Assembly (NCBI RefSeq): GCF_016722925.1 | Contig: NZ_JAEQNC010000001.1 | Span: 372,001-436,000, forward strand | Direction of reading: 5' to 3' | Source: Phytoamicus setariae | GTDB taxonomy: Bacteria; Pseudomonadota; Alphaproteobacteria; Rhizobiales; Rhizobiaceae | Length of the DNA stretch: 64,000 nt | The notes under the pieces: generated by a model | What the model was told of the DNA's origin: nothing | Databases searched by the model: none | What the model saw: only the letters and a program-made list of their open reading frames with translations | Shown here: piece by piece, positions 25,922 to 34,929 of the stretch | How positions within the stretch are numbered: position 1 is the first letter of the stretch | How the letters are laid out: the number at the start of each line of letters is the position of its first letter | Made by a program: the position numbers and the translations under genes

Positions 25922-26875
25922 TCAGGCCGCCTTCACCCAGTTCACGCCGCCCGCTTCGGTCAGCAGGAAGGCTTCGCCGCAGGCCTTGGCAAGCGTGCGC
26001 ACGCGCAGGATGTAGCTCTGGCGTTCGGTTACCGAGATGACGCCGCGCGCGTCGAGCAGGTTGAAGACGTGGCTCGCCTTGATGCACTGGTCATAGGCAG
26101 GCAGCACGCATTTGTGCACGCGTTGATTGTCGGTATCGCCCGGCGCGCCGGCGGCGAGCAGCGCCTGGCATTCCTTTTCCGCATCGATGAAGTGCCGGTG
26201 CAGCATCTCGGTGTTGGCGAATTCGAAATTGTGGCGCGAATATTCCTGTTCGGCCTGCAGGAAGACGTCGCCATAGGTGATCTTGTCTTCGCCTTCGCGG
26301 CCGTTGAAGTTCAGGTCATAGACATTGTCGACGCCCTGGACATACATGGCAAGGCGCTCAAGACCATAGGTCAGTTCGCCGGCAACTGGCGAGCACTCGA
26401 TGCCGCAGACCTGCTGGAAATAGGTGAACTGGGAAACTTCCATGCCGTCGCACCAGCATTCCCAGCCGAGGCCCCAGGCGCCCAGCGTCGGGCTTTCCCA
26501 GTCGTCCTCGACGAAGCGCACGTCGTGCAGCAGTGGGTCGAGGCCGATCGCAGCAAGCGAACCGAGATAGAGTTCCTGCAGGTTCGACGGATTCGGCTTC
26601 AGGATCACCTGGTACTGGTAGTAATGCTGCAGACGGTTGGGATTTTCGCCATAACGGCCGTCGGAAGGGCGGCGGGACGGCTGGACATAGGCAGCCTTCC
26701 AAGGCTTGGGACCAAGTGCTCGCAGCGTCGTGGCTGGATGAAACGTACCGGCGCCGACTTCCATGTCATAGGGCTGCAGAACCGCGCAACCCTTGTCCGC
26801 CCAATAGTTATGGAGCGTCAGGATCAGCCCCTGGAAGGAGCGGGTCGGATGCATATGATCGGGAAGTGCGGACAT
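25922..26875 (-). CDS. glyQ: Glycine-tRNA ligase alpha subunit
   Basis: Catalytic alpha chain of bacterial glycyl-tRNA synthetase, 317 residues. Strongly conserved text includes [60 protein letters not shown] and the class II motif-3-like [14 protein letters not shown] 26875 (MSALPDH) gives the usual family length; the frame continues upstream to about 27112 without homology, and a second ATG at 26887 is possible. The partner glyS is separated by about 7 kb of accessory genes instead of being adjacent. Confidence 0.95.
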   Translation of the reverse strand: MSALPDHMHPTRSFQGLILTLHNYWADKGCAVLQPYDMEVGAGTFHPATTLRALGPKPWKAAYVQPSRRPSDGRYGENPNRLQHYYQYQVILKPNPSNLQELYLGSLAAIGLDPLLHDVRFVEDDWESPTLGAWGLGWECWCDGMEVSQFTYFQQVCGIECSPVAGELTYGLERLAMYVQGVDNVYDLNFNGREGEDKITYGDVFLQAEQEYSRHNFEFANTEMLHRHFIDAEKECQALLAAGAPGDTDNQRVHKCVLPAYDQCIKASHVFNLLDARGVISVTERQSYILRVRTLAKACGEAFLLTEAGGVNWVKAA

Positions 26876-27034
26876 ACGGGCTACCATGGTGGGTGGATGA
26901 AATATCGGCGGTGAGTGCCACGTCATCGCATATCGGTCAAGTTCTTTGAGGTCGATCCAGCGTCGCGCTCGAATTGCCTCGCACCTGGATTGGTGCAAGA
27001 ATGTCGGCGAGCGCGATTTCCCTGGAGACTTCAT

Positions 27035-27280
27035 ATGACAGTGAAAATCTCGGTAGAACTCACCGAACGCCAGATAGCTTTGGCCGAAGAGCAGATGCGC
27101 TTCCTTGGTCATGATACGCTATCGAGTTACTTTGCCGCCCTCATCGAGGGAAAGGCGGCGGACGCCGACGCCGCAAGCGCGATCCGCTCGCGCATGGAAG
27201 TGCCGGATGAAAACTGGTTGAACCAGGAAGAATTCTGGAAAGGGTATGACGAACGCCGCGAGACACGAACGAAGAAGTGA
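27035..27280 (+). CDS. ParD-like antitoxin of a type II toxin-antitoxin family, apparently orphan
   Basis: An 81-residue protein with the CopG/RHH pattern: a beta strand [19 protein letters not shown], then helices, and an acidic, flexible C-terminal tail that would normally bind the toxin ([20 protein letters not shown]). ATG 27035 has TGGAG seven bases upstream. No ParE/RelE-like reading frame follows: the next 260 bases on the plus strand are open only as shadows of a convergent gene. Either the toxin was lost or this is a solitary regulator. Confidence 0.6.
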   Translation: MTVKISVELTERQIALAEEQMRFLGHDTLSSYFAALIEGKAADADAASAIRSRMEVPDENWLNQEEFWKGYDERRETRTKK

Positions 27281-27334
27281 AACTGGCGGCTTCGCGACGA
27301 TTTCATGAGCGATCGCCGACTTGCAGCCGCAAAC

Positions 27335-27538
27335 TCAGTTTTCCTCTTCGCGTCGCTTGACGCGGTACTCCCCTGTCACCGGATCCTGCACCAGTGTGCC
27401 CTGGGCGCCCGTCTGCTGCTCCTTGCGCTTGGCGGCGGAGGATTTTGCCAGCTTGATCGCGTCTGCGACGAATTTCCGGTAGAGAAACCAGCCAGCAAGC
27501 GCAATCAGCGCGACGAATATGACCTTCGTGAAACCCAC
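27335..27538 (-). CDS. Small single-pass membrane protein next to the S49 peptidase
   Basis: A 67-residue protein with one N-terminal helix (GFTKVIFVALIALAGWFLYR) and a charged cytosolic tail ending PVTGEYRVKRREEEN. I chose GTG at 27538 because GGGGA lies five bases upstream; an upstream start at 27574 would overlap the S49 stop. It is 14 bases downstream of the peptidase and likely co-transcribed. The function is unknown; the position suggests a helper of the protease. Confidence 0.6.
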   Translation of the reverse strand: MGFTKVIFVALIALAGWFLYRKFVADAIKLAKSSAAKRKEQQTGAQGTLVQDPVTGEYRVKRREEEN

Positions 27539-27552
27539 TTTCTTCCCCGTTA

Positions 27553-28419
27553 CTAAAGTCCGTAGCGGCTCCACCAGAGCCGCTCTTCCGCTGTATCCGC
27601 CAAGCCCTTGGCCAGTCCCTCGCCGATAGACGCTTGCTCCAGGGCATGCGACGAGGAACCCGAGATCAACCGGCTGAAGAAACCCTTGGATTTCTCGATC
27701 GCCTCGATCTTGACCTTGTCACCATAGCGCCTTTTGAGGTCGGTCGTCATGTCGCCCGTTGCATCCACAAGGCCGAGCTCCCGGCCTTTTTCGCCCGACC
27801 AGAAAAGGCCGCTGAAAAGCTGGTCGTCTTCGGCAAGCTTACCTGCCCGGCGCTCCTTGACCATATCGATGAAAACCTTGTGCACATCGAGCTGCAGGGA
27901 CTTCAGGTGATTTATGTCACTTTGCTTCTCCGGCATGAAGGGGTCGAGCACGGATTTGTTCTCTCCGGCCGTATAAATTCGGCGCTCGACGCCAATCTTC
28001 TTGAGAAGTTCCGGAAAGCCGAAGCCGCCGGAAATGACGCCGATGGAGCCGACGATCGAGGTCGGGTCGGCGATGATCTCGTCTCCAGCCAGCGCAATCA
28101 GGTAGCCGCCGGATGCGGCAACGTCTTCCACGAAGACGAGAACCTTCTTCTCCTTCTCGACCGCCAGCGAACGAATGCGATGGAAGATGGCGCGCGATTG
28201 CACAGGCGAGCCGCCGGGAGAATTGATGACGATCGCAACCGCCGGCGCCTTCTTGAAGTCAAACGCCTTTTCGAGGCTTTCCTCGACGCTTTCGAGACTG
28301 AGCGAAGGCCGAAAGCGGCTGCCGCCAGCCTGGATGATGCCAGCAAGCCGCACGAGGGGAATAACCGTCTTCTGCTCGCGAAATTTCTTCGGGATCAGGC
28401 GCTTGAGCGATGAGAGCAT
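27553..28419 (-). CDS. sppA: S49 family signal peptide peptidase (SppA/SohB-like)
   Basis: A membrane-associated serine protease that degrades leftover signal peptides. The 288-residue, short (36K-type) form carries the nucleophile Ser103 in VEDVAASGGYLIA and the general base Lys155 in AGENKSVLDPF. The oxyanion-hole strand is INSPGGSP (66-72). The SIVGSIGVISG motif (121-131) is also typical. There is no obvious N-terminal transmembrane helix, unlike E. coli SppA; membrane association may come through the small downstream protein. It is 20 bases downstream of the TrmN-like gene, same strand. Confidence 0.88.
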   Translation of the reverse strand: MLSSLKRLIPKKFREQKTVIPLVRLAGIIQAGGSRFRPSLSLESVEESLEKAFDFKKAPAVAIVINSPGGSPVQSRAIFHRIRSLAVEKEKKVLVFVEDVAASGGYLIALAGDEIIADPTSIVGSIGVISGGFGFPELLKKIGVERRIYTAGENKSVLDPFMPEKQSDINHLKSLQLDVHKVFIDMVKERRAGKLAEDDQLFSGLFWSGEKGRELGLVDATGDMTTDLKRRYGDKVKIEAIEKSKGFFSRLISGSSSHALEQASIGEGLAKGLADTAEERLWWSRYGL

Positions 28420-28439
28420 TTTCTATCCAGTTATTGGCG

Positions 28440-29276
28440 TCAGATCGGAGATGTAATGCGCTTTGAGGGAAACGCAATGGGCGGGGATGCCTTCCTCGCG
28501 TGTTTCACCCGCTCGTAGGCTTTGCGGCCATTGTTGAGATCGTCGACATCGGCAAGAAACCGGTGCGATCCCTCCGGATGCATGTAGAGCGGCGAGCGGA
28601 AGGTCAGCCGCGCCCGTGATCCCTTGATGGCGCTGACCAGCACACGGATTGCGTTTTCTGCTTCGCGCGGGTGGATCAGCGTCACCTCGATGCCGCCGAA
28701 TCTTCGACCGCAGGCGTCGATGATGGCGGCAATCGATTCCGGTCGGGCAATCAGTGACATCTGGCCGCCGGGCTTCAGCATCGCACCCGCGGTACGGATC
28801 CAGTCTTCGAAAAGGTCGCCCTGCATGGCATGTGCCTCTGCTTTCAACCCATCCGGTGCACGCCGGTCCGAGGCGTCGTTGAAGGGCGGGTTCATGATGA
28901 CGTGGTCATAGGTATCGTCTTCCAACCCCGCGGCGAGCCTTGCCTTGCCCTTGAGGGTGACGTCGGCTTCGGTCACGGCGATCCGTGCGGCGATCCGTGC
29001 GTTTTCGGGCAGGGCAAGGCTTTTCCTGGCAAAGGCGACCATATCGGCGGATTTTTCCACCAGCAGAACGGAGGCCGTATCGAGCCGCGCCGCGACAGCC
29101 ATGCCTGCTGCCCCCGCGCCGGCGCCGAGGTCGGCGACGCGGATCGGCCCCTCAGTTGCCACCATCGAAGCGAGCAGCATGGCATCCATGCCCGCGCGAT
29201 GCCCTCGGCCCTTCGGCTGGACGATATGGAAGCCGCCGAAGTGGAAGGCATCGATGGTTTCGGAGGTTGCACTCAT
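28440..29276 (-). CDS. TrmN6-like tRNA adenine-N6 methyltransferase family protein
   Basis: A 278-residue class I SAM-dependent methyltransferase. The SAM motif VADLGAGAG (48-55) and the NPPF motif (129-132), typical of N6-adenine methylation, are both present, as is the N-terminal FHIVQPKGRGHRAGMDAMLL block found in TrmN6 homologues. The closest role would be methylation of A37 in tRNA1(Val). Its start overlaps the stop of the DUF2007 gene by four bases (ATGA), so those two are coupled. Confidence 0.8.
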   Translation of the reverse strand: MSATSETIDAFHFGGFHIVQPKGRGHRAGMDAMLLASMVATEGPIRVADLGAGAGAAGMAVAARLDTASVLLVEKSADMVAFARKSLALPENARIAARIAVTEADVTLKGKARLAAGLEDDTYDHVIMNPPFNDASDRRAPDGLKAEAHAMQGDLFEDWIRTAGAMLKPGGQMSLIARPESIAAIIDACGRRFGGIEVTLIHPREAENAIRVLVSAIKGSRARLTFRSPLYMHPEGSHRFLADVDDLNNGRKAYERVKHARKASPPIAFPSKRITSPI

Positions 29277-29491
29277 TTCAATTCCCCGCCCAGGCCGGCA
29301 TCCCTGAGTATCTGCCGAGCTTCGTCGGCGCGGTCGGCTTCCACCAACAGGCGCCGCTGCAATATGCCGATTGAGCCTTCCAGAATGCTCATGCCCTGAT
29401 CGGCAACCATACAGTGGATCGACTGGTCCTTCAGCAAGCTCTGCGCGAAGGAAAGGCCGACTGCATCGTTCGTCCGCATGATTTCAATCAC
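29273..29491 (-). CDS. DUF2007 domain protein (putative signal-transducing protein)
   Basis: A 72-residue protein with the DUF2007 pattern: MIEIMRTNDAVGLSFAQSLL, then KDQSIHCMVADQGMS, then RRLLVEADRADEARQIL. Such small proteins share a fold with PII-like domains; the function is unsettled. It overlaps the methyltransferase start by four bases and is divergent from the prenyl synthase gene, with about 109 bases between. Confidence 0.75.
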   Translation of the reverse strand: MIEIMRTNDAVGLSFAQSLLKDQSIHCMVADQGMSILEGSIGILQRRLLVEADRADEARQILRDAGLGGELK

Positions 29492-29600
29492 TTTTCCGTT
29501 CCTTTCCTGCCATTTTTCCGTGGGCGGGACAAATCGCCACTTGCCCCTCCGCCCACCTGTTTTTATGGTCTTTCAACAAAAATGAACAGGAGCCGGTTCC

Positions 29601-30617
29601 TTGGGCGTTGTGATACCGCTTGACGAAAGCAAAAACAAACAGGCATCCATCAAGCCGCTGGTCGATCTGACCAGGGCCGACATGGAGCGTGTCAACCAGC
29701 TGATTCTCGCCAAGGCCGGTTCGGATGTGCAGATGATTCCCGAGGTTGCCAACCACCTGATTTCTTCGGGTGGAAAGCGGCTGCGGCCGATGCTGACGAT
29801 CGCCACCGCCAATATGTTCGGCTATAAGGGCGATGCCCAGGTCAAGCTTGCGGCCAGCGTCGAGTTCATGCACACAGCCACGCTGCTGCATGACGATGTC
29901 GTCGACGAAAGCGATTTGCGCCGCGGCCGCAAGACGGCCCGCATTCTCTGGGGAAACCAGGCAAGCGTGCTGGTCGGCGACTTCTTGCTGGGGCAAGCCT
30001 TCAGAATGATGGTCGAGGTCGGCTCGCTCGAGGCGCTCGACGTCCTCTCGACGGCTGCAACAGTGATCGCTGAGGGTGAAGTCCTGCAGCTTTCCGTGGC
30101 CAAGAACATGGATACCACGGAAGACGATTATCTTCAGGTGATCCGGGCCAAGACGGCTGCGCTGTTTGCTGCTGCCGCCGAAGTCGGGCCGATCGTCGCC
30201 GGCACCAGCAAGGCCGACCGGGCCGCACTCAAGTCCTACGGGATGAATCTCGGGCTGGCCTTCCAGCTCGTCGACGATGCGCTGGACTACGGTGGCAAGG
30301 CCGCCGACCTTGGCAAGAACACCGGGGACGACTTCCGCGAGGGCAAGATAACGCTGCCTGTCATTCTCGCCTGGCGCCGCGGCAATGAAGAAGACCGTCG
30401 ATTCTGGCGTGAGGCCATCGAGGGTGGCAAGAACGACGATGCCGGCTTGGAACGGGCTTACGGGCTGATCACCAAGTATGGTGCGCTGACCGATACGATA
30501 GCGCGTGCCAATCACTACGGAACGATCGCGCGCGATGCACTTGCGGCTTTGCCGGCTTCGCCGTGGAAGTCGGCGCTGATGGAAGTCATCGACTTTTGCA
30601 TCGACCGCGTCAATTAA
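29601..30617 (+). CDS. ispB: Octaprenyl/decaprenyl diphosphate synthase
   Basis: A trans-prenyltransferase that builds the long isoprenoid tail of ubiquinone, in line with the downstream ubiA. The 338-residue protein has the first Asp-rich motif DDVVD (98-102) and the second DDALD (225-229), with GGKRLRPML upstream and KTAALFAAA in between. These are all hallmarks of the long-chain type. The start is TTG 29601, supported by AGGAG nine bases upstream; GTG at 29610 is possible. It is divergent from the DUF2007 gene. Chain length cannot be deduced; rhizobia normally make C50. Confidence 0.9.
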   Translation: MGVVIPLDESKNKQASIKPLVDLTRADMERVNQLILAKAGSDVQMIPEVANHLISSGGKRLRPMLTIATANMFGYKGDAQVKLAASVEFMHTATLLHDDVVDESDLRRGRKTARILWGNQASVLVGDFLLGQAFRMMVEVGSLEALDVLSTAATVIAEGEVLQLSVAKNMDTTEDDYLQVIRAKTAALFAAAAEVGPIVAGTSKADRAALKSYGMNLGLAFQLVDDALDYGGKAADLGKNTGDDFREGKITLPVILAWRRGNEEDRRFWREAIEGGKNDDAGLERAYGLITKYGALTDTIARANHYGTIARDALAALPASPWKSALMEVIDFCIDRVN

Positions 30618-30744
30618 AAGCCCGCTTTCAAGGTTATGGCCCCGTGAGTTTCGGTGTCTTGTGACGGGCACCTTTTTGTGATCTTAAGAGGCGATGTATC
30701 GCTTCGGCGATTTGCGCATCCGTGCCCCTATGAAAGGCTCTCGA

Positions 30745-32880
30745 ATGGCTTTTTTGACTATCCGCCGACTTCGCGTTGGTACCGCGCTTGGTTTGTTTCT
30801 GGCGGTATCTGCGCCGGCCCTTGCTCAAGAGGCCAAACCGGCGGACGAAGGTCAGGCGGCTCAGGTTCAGTTCGACGTTTCTGCTGTCGATACGTTCGCG
30901 GGCGCATTCCTGGCGGCCCGAACCGCTGACAACGATTACGATTATGAGACGGCGATTAAGCTCTACCGCACCGCGCTCAAGTTCGAGCCGGGCAATGTGG
31001 AGGTGCGTGAACGGCTGATGGTAAGCCTGTTCATGAACGGCAATTTCGATGACGGCGTCGTCGAGGCCACCCGCCTGAAGGATGATCCGGCCGTCGAGCG
31101 GATCGCGGTGATCGCGCTTGGCATTGACGCCATCCGCAACAAGAAATTCGCCGACGCCTACCAGATGCTCAAGTACAATGGTCCCAACGAGCTCGACCGG
31201 ATGGTCAATACGCTCCTGATCGCCTGGGGCCAGTTCGGCGAAGGCAAGTCGAAGGAAGCGCTTGCCACGATCGAGACCATGAAGGGCCCCGACTGGTATT
31301 CCGTCTTCCGCAACTACAGCGCCGGGATGATTGCCCTGGCGGCTGGCGATCTCGATATGGCGCGACGGAAGTTGAACGACACTATCGCCAATCGCGATGA
31401 GGGCTCGGCGGCAAGCGATACCTATATGCGGGCAGTCGTTGCTCTTGCCGGGCTGGAAGCACGGGCCGGAAACAAGCAGAAGGCATTGGACGCCATTGCC
31501 ATCGGCGAGGCATTCGCGCCGGGTTATGTGCCGTTGCAGGCCTTCCACAAGCAAATCGATGCAGGCGTGAAGCCGGAAGTGCCGATCACCAACGCCACCG
31601 AAGGGGCGGCATCCGTGCTGTTTTCTGTCGGCGGAGCGCTGAACCAGTCGCTTTCCAATTCCCCGGACCGGCAGGGCGCGCAGGATATCGTCAGTTTCTA
31701 TCTCGTCACTTCGCATGCGCTGGCGCCGAAAGACGCCGATACGTCGGTGCTGCTTGGCGGCTTGGCCGAAAGCCTCGATCAGCCCGAGAGGGCGATCCGC
31801 TGGTACAAGCAGGTTGGCCCCAATTCGCCCCTGCGCCGGATTTCGGAATTGCAGCTCGGTCTCAATCTTGCCGCGACCGGCAAGGTCGACGATGCCCGCA
31901 AACACCTGAAGGCAGCGATCGCCGCCGATCCAAAGGATATTCGCGGTTACGTCGCCTATGGAAGTCTCCTTTCCGACAACAAGGAATATGAGGAGATGGC
32001 CAAGGTATACGACAAGGCCGTCGAGGTGATTGGGCCGGTGACGAAGCGGTCCGACTGGTCGGTTTTCTTCCAGCGGGGCATCGCTTACGAGCGCCTGAAG
32101 AAGTGGTCGGAAGCCGAGCCCAGCTTCAAGAAGGCACTCCAGCTTTACCCCGACCAGCCGCAGGTGCTGAACTATCTGGGCTATTCATGGGTGGACATGA
32201 ACATCCACCTCGATGAAGGCCTCAACATGATCCGCAAGGCCGTCGACCTCAGGCCAGACGACGGCTACATCGTCGATTCGCTCGGCTGGGCCTATTTCAG
32301 GCTCAACCGCTTCGACGATGCGGTTGGCGAGCTGGAACGTGCAGTCGAGCTCAAGGCTTCCGACGCGACCATAAACGACCACCTGGGCGATGCCTATTGG
32401 CGCGTCGGGCGCAAGCTCGAGGCGATTTTCCAGTGGCGGACAGCGCTTGAAATGAAGCCGGAAGAAGCCGAGATCCCGAAGATCCAGAAAAAGATCAAGG
32501 AGGGGTTGCCTCCGATCGAGGCCATCGCGGTTCCGAAGTCCGAACCGGTAACGCGCGCTGTCGCGGTTGCGCAGGCAGATCCGGTGAAGCAGCCGGCAGT
32601 GAAGCCTGCCGATGCACAAAAGCAGCAAACGGAAGAAGCACCGGCGCAGCCGGCTGGAGCGGACGACACGGGCGTGAAGCCGACGGATGCCGGCGCAACG
32701 TCGCCAGCTGACCAGTCTCATACGGTGGTGAAGGGCGATTCGCTGTGGAATATCGCACGTGAGATCCTGGGTGATGGCCACCGGTTCCGTGAGATTATCG
32801 ATCTTAACCCGGAGCTCAGGCGCTATCCCGATCGCTTGCAGCCGGGCCAGTTGCTGAAGCTGCCGGCAACGAAGAACTGA
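30745..32880 (+). CDS. Exported tetratricopeptide-repeat protein with C-terminal LysM domain
   Basis: A 711-residue protein starting with a signal peptide (MAFLTIRRLRVGTALGLFLA, cleaved after ALA-Q). A long array of TPR helices spans about residues 55-610, clearest at VLNYLGYSWVDMNIHLDEGL and DDGYIVDSLGWAYFRLNRFD. An Ala/Pro/Gln-rich linker follows, and finally a LysM domain (about 660-711, SHTVVKGDSLWNIAREILGD) that should bind peptidoglycan. ATG 30745 has AAAGG seven bases upstream; longer starts at 30694 and 30730 are possible. It is 127 bases after ispB. Probably a periplasmic or outer-envelope scaffold; no specific partner can be named. Confidence 0.8.
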   Translation: MAFLTIRRLRVGTALGLFLAVSAPALAQEAKPADEGQAAQVQFDVSAVDTFAGAFLAARTADNDYDYETAIKLYRTALKFEPGNVEVRERLMVSLFMNGNFDDGVVEATRLKDDPAVERIAVIALGIDAIRNKKFADAYQMLKYNGPNELDRMVNTLLIAWGQFGEGKSKEALATIETMKGPDWYSVFRNYSAGMIALAAGDLDMARRKLNDTIANRDEGSAASDTYMRAVVALAGLEARAGNKQKALDAIAIGEAFAPGYVPLQAFHKQIDAGVKPEVPITNATEGAASVLFSVGGALNQSLSNSPDRQGAQDIVSFYLVTSHALAPKDADTSVLLGGLAESLDQPERAIRWYKQVGPNSPLRRISELQLGLNLAATGKVDDARKHLKAAIAADPKDIRGYVAYGSLLSDNKEYEEMAKVYDKAVEVIGPVTKRSDWSVFFQRGIAYERLKKWSEAEPSFKKALQLYPDQPQVLNYLGYSWVDMNIHLDEGLNMIRKAVDLRPDDGYIVDSLGWAYFRLNRFDDAVGELERAVELKASDATINDHLGDAYWRVGRKLEAIFQWRTALEMKPEEAEIPKIQKKIKEGLPPIEAIAVPKSEPVTRAVAVAQADPVKQPAVKPADAQKQQTEEAPAQPAGADDTGVKPTDAGATSPADQSHTVVKGDSLWNIAREILGDGHRFREIIDLNPELRRYPDRLQPGQLLKLPATKN

Positions 32881-32967
32881 TGCTTGGCCAGCTTTTGTAG
32901 CGCGGGTTTGTGTGTCCTCGGGTTAAGCCCGAGGATGACACCGTGTTAGGGTCCTGATCATTCCGGC

Positions 32968-33849
32968 GTGTCCATGACGATCCACGAATTCGCTCCCGCC
33001 AAAATCAACCTCGCGCTGCATGTAACGGGCCAGCGGCCGGATGGCTATCATCTGCTCGATACGCTGGTAACGTTTGCCGATGCCGGCGACCGGCTGCGCT
33101 TTGCTGTGGCCGAGCGGGATGCGTTTACCGTTTCCGGTCGCTTCGCAAGCGGCTTGCCCACGAATTCGGAGGCACAAACCGGCAATCTGGTCTTGCGGGC
33201 GCGCGACAGCCTGCGCGCGTTCGCGGGAAGGCAGGGGAGGGCGACCAACCCGGTCGAAATCCATCTGGAAAAGAACTTGCCGATCGCCTCGGGCATTGGC
33301 GGAGGATCGGCAGATGCCGCCGCCACGTTGCGCGGCCTCCTGCGTCTGTGGGATCTGAGCATCAGCCCCACCGAACTCGCCGATCTGGCGCTGACGCTTG
33401 GCGCCGATGTTCCGATGTGCCTTGAGGGCAGGCCGCTTGTGGCGCGCGGTATCGGTGAGGAAATCCAGATCATCGACGGCTTTCCGAAACTGCATCTGCT
33501 GCTGTTTAATCCGATGGTGGCGGTGTCGACGCCGGTGATTTTCAAGTTGCTCGCGACAAAGGACAATTCTGCACTGCTGCTCCCGCCTCACAGCGCTTCA
33601 GAGTGCGACTGGATCGATGCGCTGAGGGACGCGCGCAACGACCTTCAGCCACCCGCCGAGCGATTGCAGGCTGTTATCGCAGAGGCTATCGCGCTGTTGT
33701 CCGAGACCAAGCCGGTTCTCGCCCGCATGTCTGGATCTGGGGCAAGCTGCTTTGGTATCTATGAGGACGAAGTCTCCTGCCGGGCAGCTCTCGCAGCGCT
33801 TGAGGCGCGCCGGCCGGAATGGTATCTCGAAGCGACGACAACCAGATGA
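32968..33849 (+). CDS. ispE: 4-diphosphocytidyl-2-C-methyl-D-erythritol kinase
   Basis: Fourth enzyme of the MEP isoprenoid pathway, phosphorylating CDP-ME. This GHMP kinase of about 293 residues begins with EFAPAKINLALHVTGQRPDG, has the phosphate-binding loop LPIASGIGGGSADAAA, and a C-terminal ARMSGSGASCFGIY motif. GTG 32968 or ATG 32974 could be the start. It overlaps moaB by four bases (ATGA at 33846-33849). With dxs at the right end and ispB nearby, the window carries three isoprenoid steps. Confidence 0.93.
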   Translation: MSMTIHEFAPAKINLALHVTGQRPDGYHLLDTLVTFADAGDRLRFAVAERDAFTVSGRFASGLPTNSEAQTGNLVLRARDSLRAFAGRQGRATNPVEIHLEKNLPIASGIGGGSADAAATLRGLLRLWDLSISPTELADLALTLGADVPMCLEGRPLVARGIGEEIQIIDGFPKLHLLLFNPMVAVSTPVIFKLLATKDNSALLLPPHSASECDWIDALRDARNDLQPPAERLQAVIAEAIALLSETKPVLARMSGSGASCFGIYEDEVSCRAALAALEARRPEWYLEATTTR

Positions 33850-34409
33850 GTGGCCCCAGCATGTCCAAGCTTGACGAGTCCCGCCCTTTCATCCCGGTCG
33901 GCATCGCCGTCCTGACTGTATCGGACACCCGCACGCTTGCCGATGACAGGTCGGGCGACACGCTTGCTGCGCGGATCACGGATGCCGGTCACCGGTTGGA
34001 AGCGCGGGCAATCTGCCCCGACGACAAGCAAGCCATTTTCGATCGGGTAGAGGCCTGGACGCGAGCCGAGGGTATCGATGTGGTCATTACCACAGGCGGC
34101 ACCGGTTTTACCGGTCGTGACGTGACGCCCGAGGCGCTTGAACCACTGTTCGAAAAGCGCATGGATGGCTTTTCCGAAGTCTTTCACCGCATTTCCTATG
34201 ACAAGATCGGCACTTCCACCATCCAATCGCGTGCAACGGGGGGCGTAGCCAACGCGACGTTCATTTTCGTGCTGCCGGGCTCGCCCGGCGCCTGCCGGGA
34301 CGCTTGGGACGGCATCATCCGCGATCAGCTCGATTACCGGCACATGCCCTGCAATTTCGTCGAGATCATGCCGCGCCTGGACGAGCATCTGAGGCGGGGC
34401 GGCCAATGA
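33846..34409 (+). CDS. moaB: Molybdenum cofactor biosynthesis protein, MoaB/MogA family
   Basis: Adenylylates molybdopterin before Mo insertion. The 187-residue protein has IAVLTVSDTRTLADDRSGDT, the TTGGTGFTGRDVTPEAL motif that binds molybdopterin, and the LPGSPGACRDAWDGII block near the end. The start at 33846 overlaps the ispE stop; an internal ATG at 33861 is an alternative. The modABC transporter is in the same window at 44-47 kb but not in the same operon. Confidence 0.9.
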   Translation: MSGPSMSKLDESRPFIPVGIAVLTVSDTRTLADDRSGDTLAARITDAGHRLEARAICPDDKQAIFDRVEAWTRAEGIDVVITTGGTGFTGRDVTPEALEPLFEKRMDGFSEVFHRISYDKIGTSTIQSRATGGVANATFIFVLPGSPGACRDAWDGIIRDQLDYRHMPCNFVEIMPRLDEHLRRGGQ

Positions 34410-34422
34410 TCCGGCATATCCA

Positions 34423-34920
34423 TTGACTGCGAAGATCCTGATTAGCGCCTGCCTGATGGGCAAACCCGTCCGCTATGACGGCAAGGGCAAGCTCCTCAGT
34501 CATGATCTGATCTCCAAATGGGATCGGGAGGGGCGACTGGTGGTATTCTGCCCCGAACTGGCTGGAGGTTTTGCGGTTCCACGACCGCCCGCGGAAATTG
34601 AAAGTGGGCTTGCCGGCGCAGACGTTCTGGCAGGCCGGGCGCGGGTGATAGAGATTTCGGGCCGGGATGTGACGGAACAGTTTGTCCTGGGTGCCGAGAA
34701 GGCACTTGCGGCAGCGCAAGAAGGTGGATGCGCCTATGCGCTGCTGATCGATGGCAGCCCGTCCTGCGGTTCAGGATTTGTCTACGACGGTAGTTTTTCC
34801 GGCGTCAGGCATGCCGGAAGCGGTGTGACTGCGGCCCTTCTCGCTGCGCACGGGATAGAAGTCTTCCGCCCCTCGGAGATCGAGGACCTTGCGCTCAAGA
34901 TTGATGGTAACGTCGGATGA
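34423..34920 (+). CDS. DUF523 family protein
   Basis: A 165-residue protein with the DUF523 signatures: an N-terminal KILISACLMGKPVRYDGKGK, VVFCPELAGGFAVPRPPAEI, and the cysteine-containing LIDGSPSCGSGFVYDG. The conserved cysteines in ISAC, FCPE and PSCGSG suggest metal or Fe-S binding. The start is TTG 34423; there is no ATG in a better position and the ribosome site is weak. It is 13 bases after moaB, likely the same operon. Confidence 0.82.
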   Translation: MTAKILISACLMGKPVRYDGKGKLLSHDLISKWDREGRLVVFCPELAGGFAVPRPPAEIESGLAGADVLAGRARVIEISGRDVTEQFVLGAEKALAAAQEGGCAYALLIDGSPSCGSGFVYDGSFSGVRHAGSGVTAALLAAHGIEVFRPSEIEDLALKIDGNVG

Positions 34921-34929
34921 GCACCCGCG

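Noticed and set aside
26876-27112. N-terminal extension of glyQ
   Set aside because: Conserved GlyQ sequence begins at HPTRSFQGL; upstream residues are not conserved.
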